NCBI GenBank assembly: GCA_030149815.1
Contig: JASLHI010000010.1
Location: forward strand, 1 to 26,895
Reading direction: 5' to 3'
DNA: 26,895 nucleotides
Source: Aquirhabdus sp.
GTDB taxonomy: Bacteria; Pseudomonadota; Gammaproteobacteria; Pseudomonadales; Moraxellaceae
Position numbers and translations under genes: made by a program. Below the pieces are notes generated by a model. The model did not search any database. It had not been told where the DNA came from and saw nothing but the letters and a program-made list of their open reading frames with translations. Positions 15,357 through 23,685 of this stretch are shown here, piece by piece (position 1 is the first letter of the stretch; the number at the start of each line of letters is the position of its first letter).

Positions 15357-16490
15357 TTACCCTTTCAACGCCAATGGCTCAGGCAAGACTTTCGCAAGTG
15401 CAGCACTTAAACTTTCTAAGGTATTCCCTTTCGTTGGAATCAAGGTGATATGACCGAGTTTGCGACCAACACGTTCTTCTTTGCCATAAAAATGCAAATG
15501 AGCGCCTGACAGTTTCAACACGTCTTCGCGTTTTGGATGACGACCGATGATATTGACCATCATGCATGGGCTAATCAATTCCGTTGAACCGAGTGGCAAG
15601 CCTGCTACTGCACGCATATGATTTTCAAACTGAGAACATACTGCGCCTTCAATACTCCAATGCCCCGAATTATGTACGCGAGGCGCCATTTCATTGGCGA
15701 GTAGACCATTTGCCGTGACAAACAACTCCAGCGTGAGGACACCAACATAATTTAAATGATCGAGTAGACGGGTGATGTAGTCTTGAGCGATTGGTTGCAA
15801 AGCTTCACTATGCGGTGCAGGTACGATGGAATGTGACAGAATCCCATGATGGTGATGATTCTCTGCCAGTGGCCAAGTGCGGACTTCGCCGTCTTGACCA
15901 CGAACGGCAATAATCGAGACTTCACGGTCAAATTTTACAAACGATTCTGCAATGAGAATCTCTGCTGCGCCCAGTGCTTGCCATGCTTCGCTAATCTGCG
16001 CCGCATCACGCAGAACAAATTGTCCTTTACCATCGTAACCACCCATCGCAGTTTTCAGCACGATTGGCAATCCTAAATCTGCGACGGCTTTTTGTAAGTC
16101 CGCTTCAGATTCGACGTTACGATATGCAGAAACTGGAATATCGAGTTGATCAAACAACGCTTTTTCTGCCAAACGATTTTGAGCTGTCGCCAGTGCGTTG
16201 CGGGGCGGATGTAATTCTTTATTTGCAGCCGCCAAAGCTTCGGCATAAGCGAGCGGTGTGTTTTCAAATTCAAGCGTATAAACATCTGAACTTTTGATAA
16301 ATTGCTGTAATTCAGCACCGTTCGTTGCATCAAACACTTGACCCAAAACGGCTGAAGGGCAGTCTTGATGAGTTTCAAAAAATACGCAATTCAGATTTAG
16401 AGGTAAGGCAGCCTGTGCCAACATTCGACCGAGCTGACCACCACCAAAAATACCAACTTTTTCAACACTATTTATCGCATCGTTTTTCAT
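15357..16490 (-). CDS. purK: 5-(Carboxyamino)imidazole ribonucleotide synthase PurK
   Basis: ATP-grasp enzyme of purine synthesis that converts AIR, ATP and bicarbonate to N5-CAIR. The 377 residues show the N-terminal preATP-grasp motif GIFGGGQLGRM (about 13-23), the ATP-binding LPIVLKTAMGGYDGKGQFV segment, ILIAESFVKFDREVSII, and the C-terminal NEMAPRVHNSGHWSIEGA characteristic of PurK. The product is the substrate of PurE, encoded 64 bases upstream on the same strand. The start ATG has no strong ribosome site, so coupling or leader structure may matter. The stop codon adjoins a palindrome at 15317-15352. Confidence 0.96.
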   Translation of the reverse strand: MKNDAINSVEKVGIFGGGQLGRMLAQAALPLNLNCVFFETHQDCPSAVLGQVFDATNGAELQQFIKSSDVYTLEFENTPLAYAEALAAANKELHPPRNALATAQNRLAEKALFDQLDIPVSAYRNVESEADLQKAVADLGLPIVLKTAMGGYDGKGQFVLRDAAQISEAWQALGAAEILIAESFVKFDREVSIIAVRGQDGEVRTWPLAENHHHHGILSHSIVPAPHSEALQPIAQDYITRLLDHLNYVGVLTLELFVTANGLLANEMAPRVHNSGHWSIEGAVCSQFENHMRAVAGLPLGSTELISPCMMVNIIGRHPKREDVLKLSGAHLHFYGKEERVGRKLGHITLIPTKGNTLESLSAALAKVLPEPLALKG

Positions 16491-16542
16491 AAGTTCAACA
16501 ACATCACTTGGGTTTCATACAAGAGTTTTGCAATTAATATCT

Positions 16543-16565
16543 AAATCAATTGGATTAATTGATTT
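16543..16565 (-). other. Hairpin at the purE stop codon
   Basis: AAATCAATT and AATTGATTT form a perfect 9-bp stem with a 5-base loop spanning the purE stop codon. It is AT-rich and lacks a U-run, so termination is unlikely; a role in purE/purK mRNA processing is possible. Confidence 0.35.
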
Positions 16566-17091
16566 GACCAGGGATTGGGTTTTTACGCACTTTTTCAGTT
16601 TGCTGTTCACGGAATAAAGTAACCGCAGTCGCAATGGCTGGATGGTTTAATCCAATAATTTGCGCTGCGAGCAGCCCTGCATTTGTTGCACCTGCTTTGC
16701 CAATCGCGAGTGTACCGACGGCAATTCCCGCAGGCATTTGCACGATTGAGAGCAAAGAGTCGACACCATTCAAGATTGATGATTGAACAGGAACACCAAG
16801 AACTGGCAGATCAGTTTTGGCCGCGCACATGCCAGGAAGATGTGCTGCGCCGCCAGCACCTGCAATAATCACTTGAATACCACGTGCGCGAGCTTGTTCT
16901 GCATATTCAAATAAACGGTCAGGCGTACGATGCGCCGAAACTACTTCGCTTTCAAATGGCACACCGAGTTGTGTGAGCATTTGCGCGGTATGTTCCAGAG
17001 TCGCCCAATCAGATTGCGAACCCATGATGATGCCCACCAATGGTTTGGCGATTGCGTCTGATGAATGTGTTGAAGCTGCGGATTGGGTCAT
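16555..17091 (-). CDS. purE: N5-carboxyaminoimidazole ribonucleotide mutase PurE
   Basis: Class I PurE, which moves the carboxylate of N5-CAIR to make CAIR in purine synthesis. The 178-residue form has the conserved VGIIMGSQSDWATL (SQSD at 25-28), VSAHRTPDRLFEYA (H54, R55) and AGAGGAAHLPGM segments. I chose ATG 17091, which gives a length near the family's 160-180. An in-frame ATG at 17151 would add a 20-residue basic tail (MREIRQTRRS) not expected for the family. It precedes purK on the same strand, the usual purEK order, 64 bases apart. I see no PurR-type operator upstream. Confidence 0.95.
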   Translation of the reverse strand: MTQSAASTHSSDAIAKPLVGIIMGSQSDWATLEHTAQMLTQLGVPFESEVVSAHRTPDRLFEYAEQARARGIQVIIAGAGGAAHLPGMCAAKTDLPVLGVPVQSSILNGVDSLLSIVQMPAGIAVGTLAIGKAGATNAGLLAAQIIGLNHPAIATAVTLFREQQTEKVRKNPIPGQIN

Positions 17092-17234
17092 GGCGATATC
17101 ATGTAAAATTGACTGTAAAATAGACCGCCTAGTTTGACGTATTTCACGCAATCAACCAAGCGTTCGATGACATTTCGCGCGTTTTTTACGATATTTTGTT
17201 GCATAAAGCGGTTATTTCAATAAACTGGAGCTGT

Positions 17235-17597
17235 TTAAGCACTACGAAACACAAAGAAAACTGCACCACATAAACACAATGCTGCCCATAAATAGTCAAG
17301 CCTGAAAGGCTGTTTGAATAGAAAGAGCATAAATGGCACAAAAACCAATAAAGTGATCACTTCTTGGCTAATTTTCATTTGCCCTAAGCTGAATCCGCGC
17401 GATTCGAGCAGTCGATTGGCGGGTATCATAAATAGATATTCAAAGAATGCGAGTCCCCACCCCATCAATACAGCTTGCCAAACAGGGGCATTGTGCAGAA
17501 ATTTTAAATGACCATACCAAGCTGCCGTCATAAAAATATTCGATAGAACCAATAATGCAAACGGCGAATAAGGCTGGTTTAGAAAAGCATTCAACAT
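17235..17597 (-). CDS. DUF486 family small membrane protein
   Basis: A 120-residue inner-membrane protein with four probable helices. It matches the DUF486 family as I recall it: LLVLSNIFMTAAWYGHLKF near the start, GWGLAFFEYLFMIPANRL, FSLGQMKISQEVITLLVFVPF and a final LWAALCLCGAVFFVF. DUF486 proteins resemble half-size DMT transporters and are probably dimeric, but function is unknown. I chose ATG 17597 over an in-frame ATG at 17705 that would add 36 residues before the conserved start. It lies upstream of purE on the same strand (143-base gap) and is divergent from mpl. Confidence 0.88.
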   Translation of the reverse strand: MLNAFLNQPYSPFALLVLSNIFMTAAWYGHLKFLHNAPVWQAVLMGWGLAFFEYLFMIPANRLLESRGFSLGQMKISQEVITLLVFVPFMLFLFKQPFRLDYLWAALCLCGAVFFVFRSA

Positions 17598-17796
17598 GGG
17601 TTTTATACTCGGGCAATGACTTAGCTGTAGATTGACTGCAATATCGTAAACAACGACGTTGAAATAGTATCTTTTACCGATCTGTCTTGCTATCGTGCTG
17701 TCCAATTAAAAACGATCAAGGTGTTCGATTTGCCAAGGCTTCAGGGCTATGGGGCAAATTTAATACGCAGTAAATATTGGAAATTAAGGAGCGGTC

Positions 17797-19191
17797 ATGC
17801 ATCTGCATATCTTGGGAATTTGTGGAACATTTATGGGGTCGCTGGCACTGTTGGCGCGTGAGCTGGGTCATACTGTGACAGGATCTGACCAAAATGTTTA
17901 TCCGCCGATGTCTACCCAACTCGAAAATGCAGGCATTACTTTAATGCAAGGCTATGAGGCAAGTCATTTACAGCCTCATCCTGATTTGGTCATCGTGGGT
18001 AATGCGATGAAACGTGGCATTCCTGCAGTCGAATATATGCTCGATGCAGGTCTAGCGTATACGTCTGGCCCTGCGTTTTTGGCTGATCATGTGCTGCATG
18101 GCAAACATGTTTTGGCGGTTGCTGGCACACATGGTAAAACGACGACGACGACAATGGTTGCGTGGATTCTTGAGCAAGCAGGTTTAAATCCAGGCTTCTT
18201 GATTGGCGGCGTACCACTTGGTTTTACGCATAGCGCACGTTTGGGCGGTAGTAAAACCAACGGCAAAGATTATTTTGTCGTTGAGGCGGATGAATACGAT
18301 TCAGCGTTCTTTGATAAACGCTCCAAATTTGTCCACTATCATCCCCGCACGGTGATTTTGAATAATCTTGAGTTCGATCATGCGGATATCTTTGATAATC
18401 TTGCCGCGATTCAAAAACAATTCCATCACCTTGTTCGCACCATTCCAAGTAGTGGGCAAATTATTATGCCTGAAGGTGTTGCGTCATTAGATGAAGTGTT
18501 GGCGATGGGCTGCTGGACGCCAACGCATAAAACCGCGATTCAAACTGCAAATACCACTCAAAGTAGTTCTGCGGAATGGCAGGCAGTTCTCAAAGCCGAA
18601 GACGGCAGTTCATTTGCTGTGCATTATCAAAGCAAAGAAGTTGGAACTGTAACATGGTCGATGACGGGTCTTCATAGTGTTGCCAATGGGATTGCTGCGA
18701 TTGCTGCGGCGCATCACATTGATATTGAACCTGCACAAGCGTGTTTGGCATTATCTAACTTTGGCGGCGTTAAGCGTCGTATGGAACTGCTGGATACAGT
18801 GCGCGGCGTGGATGTTTATGACGATTTTGCACACCATCCAACGGCAATCGAAACGACTCTTGATGGGATTCGCAAGAAAATTGGCAATCGTCGTTTGTGG
18901 GCGATTATCGAGCCGCGCTCAAACACCATGCGTATGGGTAATTTCAAAGCGCAATTGGCTGAGTCTGCGCGTGTTGCGGATCAAGTGATCTGGTATCAGC
19001 CTGCGGGATTGGATTGGGATTTACAGCCTGTTGTGGCTGCGGCGATTAATTCTGCACAAGTTGCAAATGATCTGGATACGATTATTAACCGTATCAAAGC
19101 TGAAGCAACTGATGGTGACGTCGTCGTGATCATGTCCAATGGTGGCTTTGGTGGTTTGCATGGCAAAGTGCTGGCGGCTTTGAAAGGCTAA
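17797..19191 (+). CDS. mpl: UDP-N-acetylmuramate:L-Ala-gamma-D-Glu-meso-DAP ligase Mpl
   Basis: Peptidoglycan-recycling ligase that attaches the recovered tripeptide L-Ala-D-Glu-meso-DAP to UDP-MurNAc in the cytoplasm. The 464-residue Mur-ligase begins MHLHILGICGTFMGSLA, the Mpl-type dinucleotide-binding start rather than that of MurC. The ATP-binding loop AGTHGKTTTTTM has its GTHGKTT at 110-116. EADEYDSAFFDKRSKF is the conserved middle motif, and VYDDFAHHPTAI and the IIEPRSNTMRMG segment mark the C-terminal domain. A strong ribosome site AAGGAG (17786-17791) lies 5 bases before ATG. It implies that this organism makes meso-DAP peptidoglycan and recycles it. Confidence 0.96.
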   Translation: MHLHILGICGTFMGSLALLARELGHTVTGSDQNVYPPMSTQLENAGITLMQGYEASHLQPHPDLVIVGNAMKRGIPAVEYMLDAGLAYTSGPAFLADHVLHGKHVLAVAGTHGKTTTTTMVAWILEQAGLNPGFLIGGVPLGFTHSARLGGSKTNGKDYFVVEADEYDSAFFDKRSKFVHYHPRTVILNNLEFDHADIFDNLAAIQKQFHHLVRTIPSSGQIIMPEGVASLDEVLAMGCWTPTHKTAIQTANTTQSSSAEWQAVLKAEDGSSFAVHYQSKEVGTVTWSMTGLHSVANGIAAIAAAHHIDIEPAQACLALSNFGGVKRRMELLDTVRGVDVYDDFAHHPTAIETTLDGIRKKIGNRRLWAIIEPRSNTMRMGNFKAQLAESARVADQVIWYQPAGLDWDLQPVVAAAINSAQVANDLDTIINRIKAEATDGDVVVIMSNGGFGGLHGKVLAALKG

Positions 19192-19210
19192 GTATTTCAG
19201 GCCTCCATTA

Positions 19211-19243
19211 AAAAAGCTCCCTTCAATTCTGAGGGAGCTTTTT
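19211..19243. terminator. Bidirectional terminator after mpl
   Basis: AAAAAGCTCCCT and AGGGAGCTTTTT make a 12-bp stem with a 9-base loop, 19 bases past the mpl stop, with A and T runs on both flanks. Confidence 0.92.
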
Positions 19244-19256
19244 ATTTATAACCGAT

Positions 19257-19302
19257 GTATCGTGAGTTGTATCCAACTGTATCGACGATACAACTGGATA
19301 CA
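19257..19302. repeat. Nested palindrome built from GTATC repeats
   Basis: GTATCC (19269-19274), AACT, GTATCG (19279-19284), A, CGATAC (19286-19291), AACT, GGATAC (19296-19301): two nested inverted repeats with the AACT spacers in direct orientation. A further GTATCG lies at 19257-19262. The centre TGTATCGACGATACA is not fully extended on both sides, since the left flank is C-T. It lies between the stops of convergent mpl and pgsA. Confidence 0.7.
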
Positions 19303-19330
19303 CTGAGCAATACAATACGTTTTTCGAGAT

Positions 19331-19915
19331 TTATTCTTCTTTCAAATAAGGCCAAGCGGCTTTGAGATAAATCATCATCGACCACAAGGTTAAAAGCACT
19401 GCGATATACAGTAGGCTATAAGACAAGATGGCGAGTTTGTCGATATTCAACAAAAATACAGTAATCGAAATGAGCTGAAAGGTCGTTTTTAATTTTCCAA
19501 CCATAGAAACCGCAACACTCGCACGGTTACCAAGTTCGGCCATCCATTCGCGGAGTGCAGAAACAGTAATTTCGCGTGAAATAATCACGATCGCAGCGAA
19601 TGCCATATAAATATTCGGTTGCCATTGTACAAGTACAACCAAAGATGCCGCGACCATTAATTTGTCTGCAACAGGATCAAGAAAGCGTCCAAAGGCAGAG
19701 CTCTGGTTCATGACACGTGCAAGATAGCCATCCAGCCAATCGGTGATTGCTGCCAAAGCAAATAAGCTCGCTAGAACACTGTGTCGGATCAAACTGCCAG
19801 AATGTCCTGCAATACCAATTGCAGGTGGCCAATAAGCGATCAGCAAAAAAACTGGAATGAGCGCAATCCGTGATAGCGTGAGGATATTAGGAATATTTAG
19901 GATTTTACCTGTCAT
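19331..19915 (-). CDS. pgsA: CDP-diacylglycerol-glycerol-3-phosphate 3-phosphatidyltransferase PgsA
   Basis: Inner-membrane enzyme committing CDP-diacylglycerol to phosphatidylglycerol synthesis by forming phosphatidylglycerol phosphate. The 194-residue protein has the complete CDP-alcohol phosphotransferase signature D59-x2-D62-G-x2-A66-R67-x8-G76-x3-D80-x3-D84. The N-terminus NIPNILTLSRIALIPVF is typical of PgsA, and about four to six membrane helices are seen. On the minus strand AAGAG precedes the ATG by 6 bases. It is convergent with mpl and divergent from the DUF3142 gene. A uvrC partner, common next to pgsA elsewhere, is not present. Confidence 0.94.
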   Translation of the reverse strand: MTGKILNIPNILTLSRIALIPVFLLIAYWPPAIGIAGHSGSLIRHSVLASLFALAAITDWLDGYLARVMNQSSAFGRFLDPVADKLMVAASLVVLVQWQPNIYMAFAAIVIISREITVSALREWMAELGNRASVAVSMVGKLKTTFQLISITVFLLNIDKLAILSYSLLYIAVLLTLWSMMIYLKAAWPYLKEE

Positions 19916-20081
19916 TACAGCTCTTCATTTTCGGGAAAATGCATTAGGTGATTGCAGCTGGATCGTTCTGTGATGATACCAGAAGGATTCAGCTTAATAA
20001 CCTCGTCCTTGATTCGTGCATCGTATCTTTACATCATTTTTGTGTCATTGTTATGGCACAACAGCCAAACAAAAAACTTCG

Positions 20082-20110
20082 TTGATGCCAAGCTGACTGA
20101 GTGATAATAC
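20082..20110 (+). promoter_or_regulatory. Promoter of the DUF3142-repeat protein pair
   Basis: TTGATG (20082-20087), 17 bases, TAATAC (20105-20110): a good sigma-70-type match 53 bases before the DUF3142 start. The rest of the divergent 19916-20163 gap shows only the pgsA ribosome site. Confidence 0.65.
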
Positions 20111-20163
20111 ACGTCGTTATATCGTTTATTAGCGGATCAGAATAGCTTATAGGTCATGATGAT

Positions 20164-21414
20164 ATGCTTTTGAAGAGAATGCAAATTTGGCATGTAATTA
20201 ATATTGGTCTGGCGATTTTATTTTCGATTTTGTTATCTAGTTGTCATTCTCAAGTACCTTTAGCTTTGGATCAGCAAGTTTATATTTGGCAACGGCAATG
20301 GACGCCTAACCATACGCTTGCGCTTGCACAAACCCATCAAACATTTTCTACGTTACGTGTCTTGGCTGCACAATCCTATCCAACAGAAGGTTGGATTCAT
20401 GCGCATATTGATTTTGCAACGCTTCGCAAGGACGCGCGCCCAGTGATTGCGGTGATTCGTTTAGATGGGCAGCTTGCTCAATTAAAAAATAGCGAAGTTT
20501 CCAAGCAAATTCAGCAAGTGATCCAAACTTGGCAATCTCAAGGCGTGCATTTGGTTGGGATTGAAATCGATTATGACTGTGCAAGTCGGCGTTTACCTGA
20601 ATATGCCGTGCTGCTTCAGCATATAAAGGAAAAACTTCCTAAGCCTTTACGGTTGAGTATTACGGCATTGCCAGCTTGGCTTGATAGCCTTGCACTAGAT
20701 CCTCTGCTTGAAATTGTCGATAGTTCAGTTTTACAAGTACATGCCGTACAACGCGTGCAGTTAGGACTCTTTGATGAAGCTAAAGCTGAATCTTGGGTTG
20801 CGGCTTATGCAAAGCGCAGTCGACATGATTTTTATGTGGCGCTGCCAGCATATAGTGCAGGATTGACGACTGATGGGCGAGTGGAAAGCGAGGTGCGATT
20901 ATCATACGCAGGACAGCGACAAGAGCTGCGCGTTGATCCGCATCAAGTTGCCAAGTTTATGCAGTTTGTTCAACGTCAGCATGATCCAAAAATTCGCGGA
21001 TTTGTCTGGTTTCGCTTGCCGTTGGCCGATGATGAGCGCGCATGGTCTTGGACGACGCTGAATGCAGTGATTCAACAACAATCTTTGAAGTCTGAATTCG
21101 AGATCATTTTGAAATCATCGCCACAAATCGTGGGTTTGTACGATATTGTATTGACGAATTCTGGTAATCTGGATGCCCAATTGCCAGCACAGATTCATGT
21201 TCAAGATCATGGATGTACCGCTGGCGATGCGTTATTACCTTACTCATTAAATCGACAAACACATCAGTGGGTTTTTGGGCAATCAAATTTAACACCTTCA
21301 ACAATTCAAAATAACCAAAGAATCAATGCATCTACTGCGCGGTCAGTAGGCTGGATGCGTTGTGTAGAATTAAAAAAAGAGGATTTTTCCTATGCGCGTG
21401 ATGCAAGGTCGTGA
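20164..21414 (+). CDS. DUF3142 family lipoprotein, possible glycosidase-like fold
   Basis: A 416-residue predicted lipoprotein: an N-terminal hydrophobic helix ends in the lipobox LSSC with C27. The sequence fits DUF3142, with QQVYIWQRQWTP, RVLAAQSYP, IRLDGQLAQL, GIEIDYDCASRRLPEY and LSITALPAWL. The alternating strand/helix pattern and the acidic cluster E134-x-D136-x-D138 at a strand end resemble the catalytic strand of GH18-like TIM barrels, so glycan binding or cleavage is possible (inference). A later strand has IRGFVWFRLP. Residues from about 315 look like a beta-sandwich (VGLYDIVLTNSGNLDAQLPA). It overlaps the next gene by 23 bases. No assigned function. Confidence 0.8.
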   Translation: MLLKRMQIWHVINIGLAILFSILLSSCHSQVPLALDQQVYIWQRQWTPNHTLALAQTHQTFSTLRVLAAQSYPTEGWIHAHIDFATLRKDARPVIAVIRLDGQLAQLKNSEVSKQIQQVIQTWQSQGVHLVGIEIDYDCASRRLPEYAVLLQHIKEKLPKPLRLSITALPAWLDSLALDPLLEIVDSSVLQVHAVQRVQLGLFDEAKAESWVAAYAKRSRHDFYVALPAYSAGLTTDGRVESEVRLSYAGQRQELRVDPHQVAKFMQFVQRQHDPKIRGFVWFRLPLADDERAWSWTTLNAVIQQQSLKSEFEIILKSSPQIVGLYDIVLTNSGNLDAQLPAQIHVQDHGCTAGDALLPYSLNRQTHQWVFGQSNLTPSTIQNNQRINASTARSVGWMRCVELKKEDFSYARDARS

Positions 21415-23608
21415 CTTTTCGTCAAATCAGAACGAATCAAATCAGCAGCTGATAAAGAAAACCAATCGATTGATCCATGTGAGTTGGTTCCATCGTTCTC
21501 TTTTATCCGCGATGTTGGTTGTGTCCATCCCTGCTTATGCGTGTGGACCTGATTTTCCAATGCGGTTATTGGCTGATCGAACTGCGACATTAAATGAATT
21601 TCCTGAGAGTAATTTTGCCTTTGAGGCGAAACACTTTTTAAAACCTCAGCTTAAATTAGCGATTTTTACGGGAGAGTCGAATTATTATGGGTTGGATGCG
21701 GAAACTTTAGTCAAGAATAGAGATGCTGTAGAGCAGAAGTCATTGAGCGCTGCGGATTGGGCTTTGGTGCAACGCTTGCGGACTTTGTCTCCTGCTGATA
21801 TTGAAACGCAAGGGGCTGCATTACCTACAGAATTACGTCTCTACCTTGAGGGTGCTGCGGCATTGCGACTCGGCGATCAAGCGACAGCTCAGCAATATTT
21901 CCAAAAAGTTCTACAGCTGCCTGCGCAAGAGCAAAAGCAACATGCGTTGTGGGCGCTTTATACGTTAGGGCGTTTACAAGCTCGGCAAGGGAATGAGGCT
22001 GCGGCAATACAAAGTTTCCAGCAGGTTCGGGCGCGTACTATTGCTGGTGCGGATGATGATCTGGCATTGGCGGTAGATAGCTTTGGTGAAGAGGCGCGTG
22101 TTCATAAAAATCGCGAACAATGGAGCCCAGCGATTGCGCTGTATGCTGCGCAATCTGCGCAGGGTGATCCGAGCGGTGTTGCATCATTGGCGATGGTTGC
22201 TTCCGAGCTCATGGTACTTCCACCTGAACAACTCCAGCCATTATTAACCGATGTTTGGGTGAAACGCTTACTCACTTCATGGTTATTGAGTAATTTCAGT
22301 CAGTACGGTTATCAGTCTTCCGATACGCTAAATTCAGCTCAACAAAAATATTATCGCCAGATTGTCCAAGCACTCGCACAAACAAAAAATATCGAGCCTG
22401 TACTTGCTGAGCGGCTGGCGACATTGATGTATCAAAATGCAGATTATGCGAGCGCCAAGCAGATATTACCGTATGCAGGTGATGGCGGATTAGCATGGTG
22501 GGTACGCGCCAAAATTGCTTTACGTGAGGGGCGACTCTTGGACGCGCGAGCGGCCTATGCAAAAGCGGCACATTCGTTTCCAAAAGACCAAGACTGGGGC
22601 GAACGGCGTAACCCAGATTATGTGAGTGAGATGGTTAATCCCTACTGCCGTGTTGAAGGTGAGAGTGCCATTGTGGCACTCAAACAAGGCGACTATCTAG
22701 AAGCATTCGATCAAATGTGGCAAGGTCGGGCGCAATATTGGCAAGATGCTGCGGATATTGCAGAGCGAGTACTCACTTTAGATGAACTCAAGTCGTACGT
22801 GGATCAACACGTTCCTGTGCCCGCAAATCGGAGTGTCAAAGATCCTAATCAGTATGTGGAGTTATCTCCAGAAGCCAAATTGCGAGAGCTACTTGGTCGG
22901 CGTATGTTGCGCGATGGTCATTATGATGGCGCTGCGGCTTACTTCCGTCCTACTTTAAAAGTCAAAGCTGAGGCTTATATTGCTGCGCGAGAAACTGCGG
23001 CAAGTCGTTGGCATTTTGCGGCGACGCGTGCCGAAGCATTTTATCGTGCGGCGGAGATTGCCCGACAAGATGGTCTTGAACTTTTGGGATATGAGAACGC
23101 CCCAGATTATGCAATCTGGAGTGGGGATTTTGGTGGTGATGACAAACCTAAAGCATCAAATTGGATAGGCGCAGATGAGGCAAAGCGCCAACAAGCCAGT
23201 GCTGCACAGCCTGATATTCGTTGGCATTACCGCAATACTGCTGCCGAACTTGCCAATCAATCCGCTGACTTCTTGCCAGCGCGCAGTCAGGCATTTGCTG
23301 CGGTGCTCTGTAAGGCTTCAGGCTGGGTTGCGGATACTGATGTAGCTGCAACGAAGAAATATTATCAACGCTATGTTCGTCAAGGCGCTTATTTACCGTG
23401 GGCTGAGGATTTTGGTCATGGTTGTCCTGTGCCAGATTTTGATACTGCACGCAGTAAGATATTGCAATATCAATGGTATGCGTTAAAGAATGTGTTACGT
23501 TCGCATAAACATGCGATCTATATTGCTGTGGTTGTGATGTTATTAGGTACATTCGGAAGTGGTCTATGGTTCTGGATGCGCAAGCAAAAAAAATTACCAA
23601 CACCATAA
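21392..23608 (+). CDS. Large exported TPR-like repeat protein with C-terminal membrane anchor
   Basis: Not a family I can name. The 738-residue protein has a basic, unusually long N-region (about 35 residues), a hydrophobic segment and IPAYAC at 46-51. That is either a signal peptidase I site before C51 or a poor lipobox; CGPDFP then begins the mature part. Helix pairs typical of TPR/Sel1-like solenoids run through most of it, for example LEGAAALRLGDQATAQQYFQ and LGRLQARQGNEAAAIQSFQ. A C-terminal membrane helix (about 708-730) ends in RKQKK, suggesting a periplasmic solenoid anchored at both ends. AGAGGA (21378-21383) lies 8 bases before the ATG, inside the upstream DUF3142 gene, so the two are coupled. 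Confidence 0.78.
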   Translation: MRVMQGRDFSSNQNESNQQLIKKTNRLIHVSWFHRSLLSAMLVVSIPAYACGPDFPMRLLADRTATLNEFPESNFAFEAKHFLKPQLKLAIFTGESNYYGLDAETLVKNRDAVEQKSLSAADWALVQRLRTLSPADIETQGAALPTELRLYLEGAAALRLGDQATAQQYFQKVLQLPAQEQKQHALWALYTLGRLQARQGNEAAAIQSFQQVRARTIAGADDDLALAVDSFGEEARVHKNREQWSPAIALYAAQSAQGDPSGVASLAMVASELMVLPPEQLQPLLTDVWVKRLLTSWLLSNFSQYGYQSSDTLNSAQQKYYRQIVQALAQTKNIEPVLAERLATLMYQNADYASAKQILPYAGDGGLAWWVRAKIALREGRLLDARAAYAKAAHSFPKDQDWGERRNPDYVSEMVNPYCRVEGESAIVALKQGDYLEAFDQMWQGRAQYWQDAADIAERVLTLDELKSYVDQHVPVPANRSVKDPNQYVELSPEAKLRELLGRRMLRDGHYDGAAAYFRPTLKVKAEAYIAARETAASRWHFAATRAEAFYRAAEIARQDGLELLGYENAPDYAIWSGDFGGDDKPKASNWIGADEAKRQQASAAQPDIRWHYRNTAAELANQSADFLPARSQAFAAVLCKASGWVADTDVAATKKYYQRYVRQGAYLPWAEDFGHGCPVPDFDTARSKILQYQWYALKNVLRSHKHAIYIAVVVMLLGTFGSGLWFWMRKQKKLPTP

Positions 23609-23685
23609 ATCATTCAATGTGGGGCATGGTAAATCGCAACATTGCCCCTATTAACTTGAAAACCTCCTTCAGTTGTAGATGACTT

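Noticed and set aside
17092..17234. PurR-type operator before purE
   Set aside because: No match to the ACGCAAACGTTTGCGT palindrome; CGCAATCAACCAAGCG near 17147-17162 is not a palindrome.
23148..23606. 152-residue minus-strand frame under the large repeat protein
   Set aside because: Gln/His-rich antisense of the conserved C-terminal part, with no domain and no ribosome site.
23616..23648. GGGGCA/TGCCCC hairpin after the large repeat protein as a terminator
   Set aside because: The stem is only 6 bp, the loop is long (16 bases) and no T-run follows; an alternative AATGT/ACATT pairing overlaps it.
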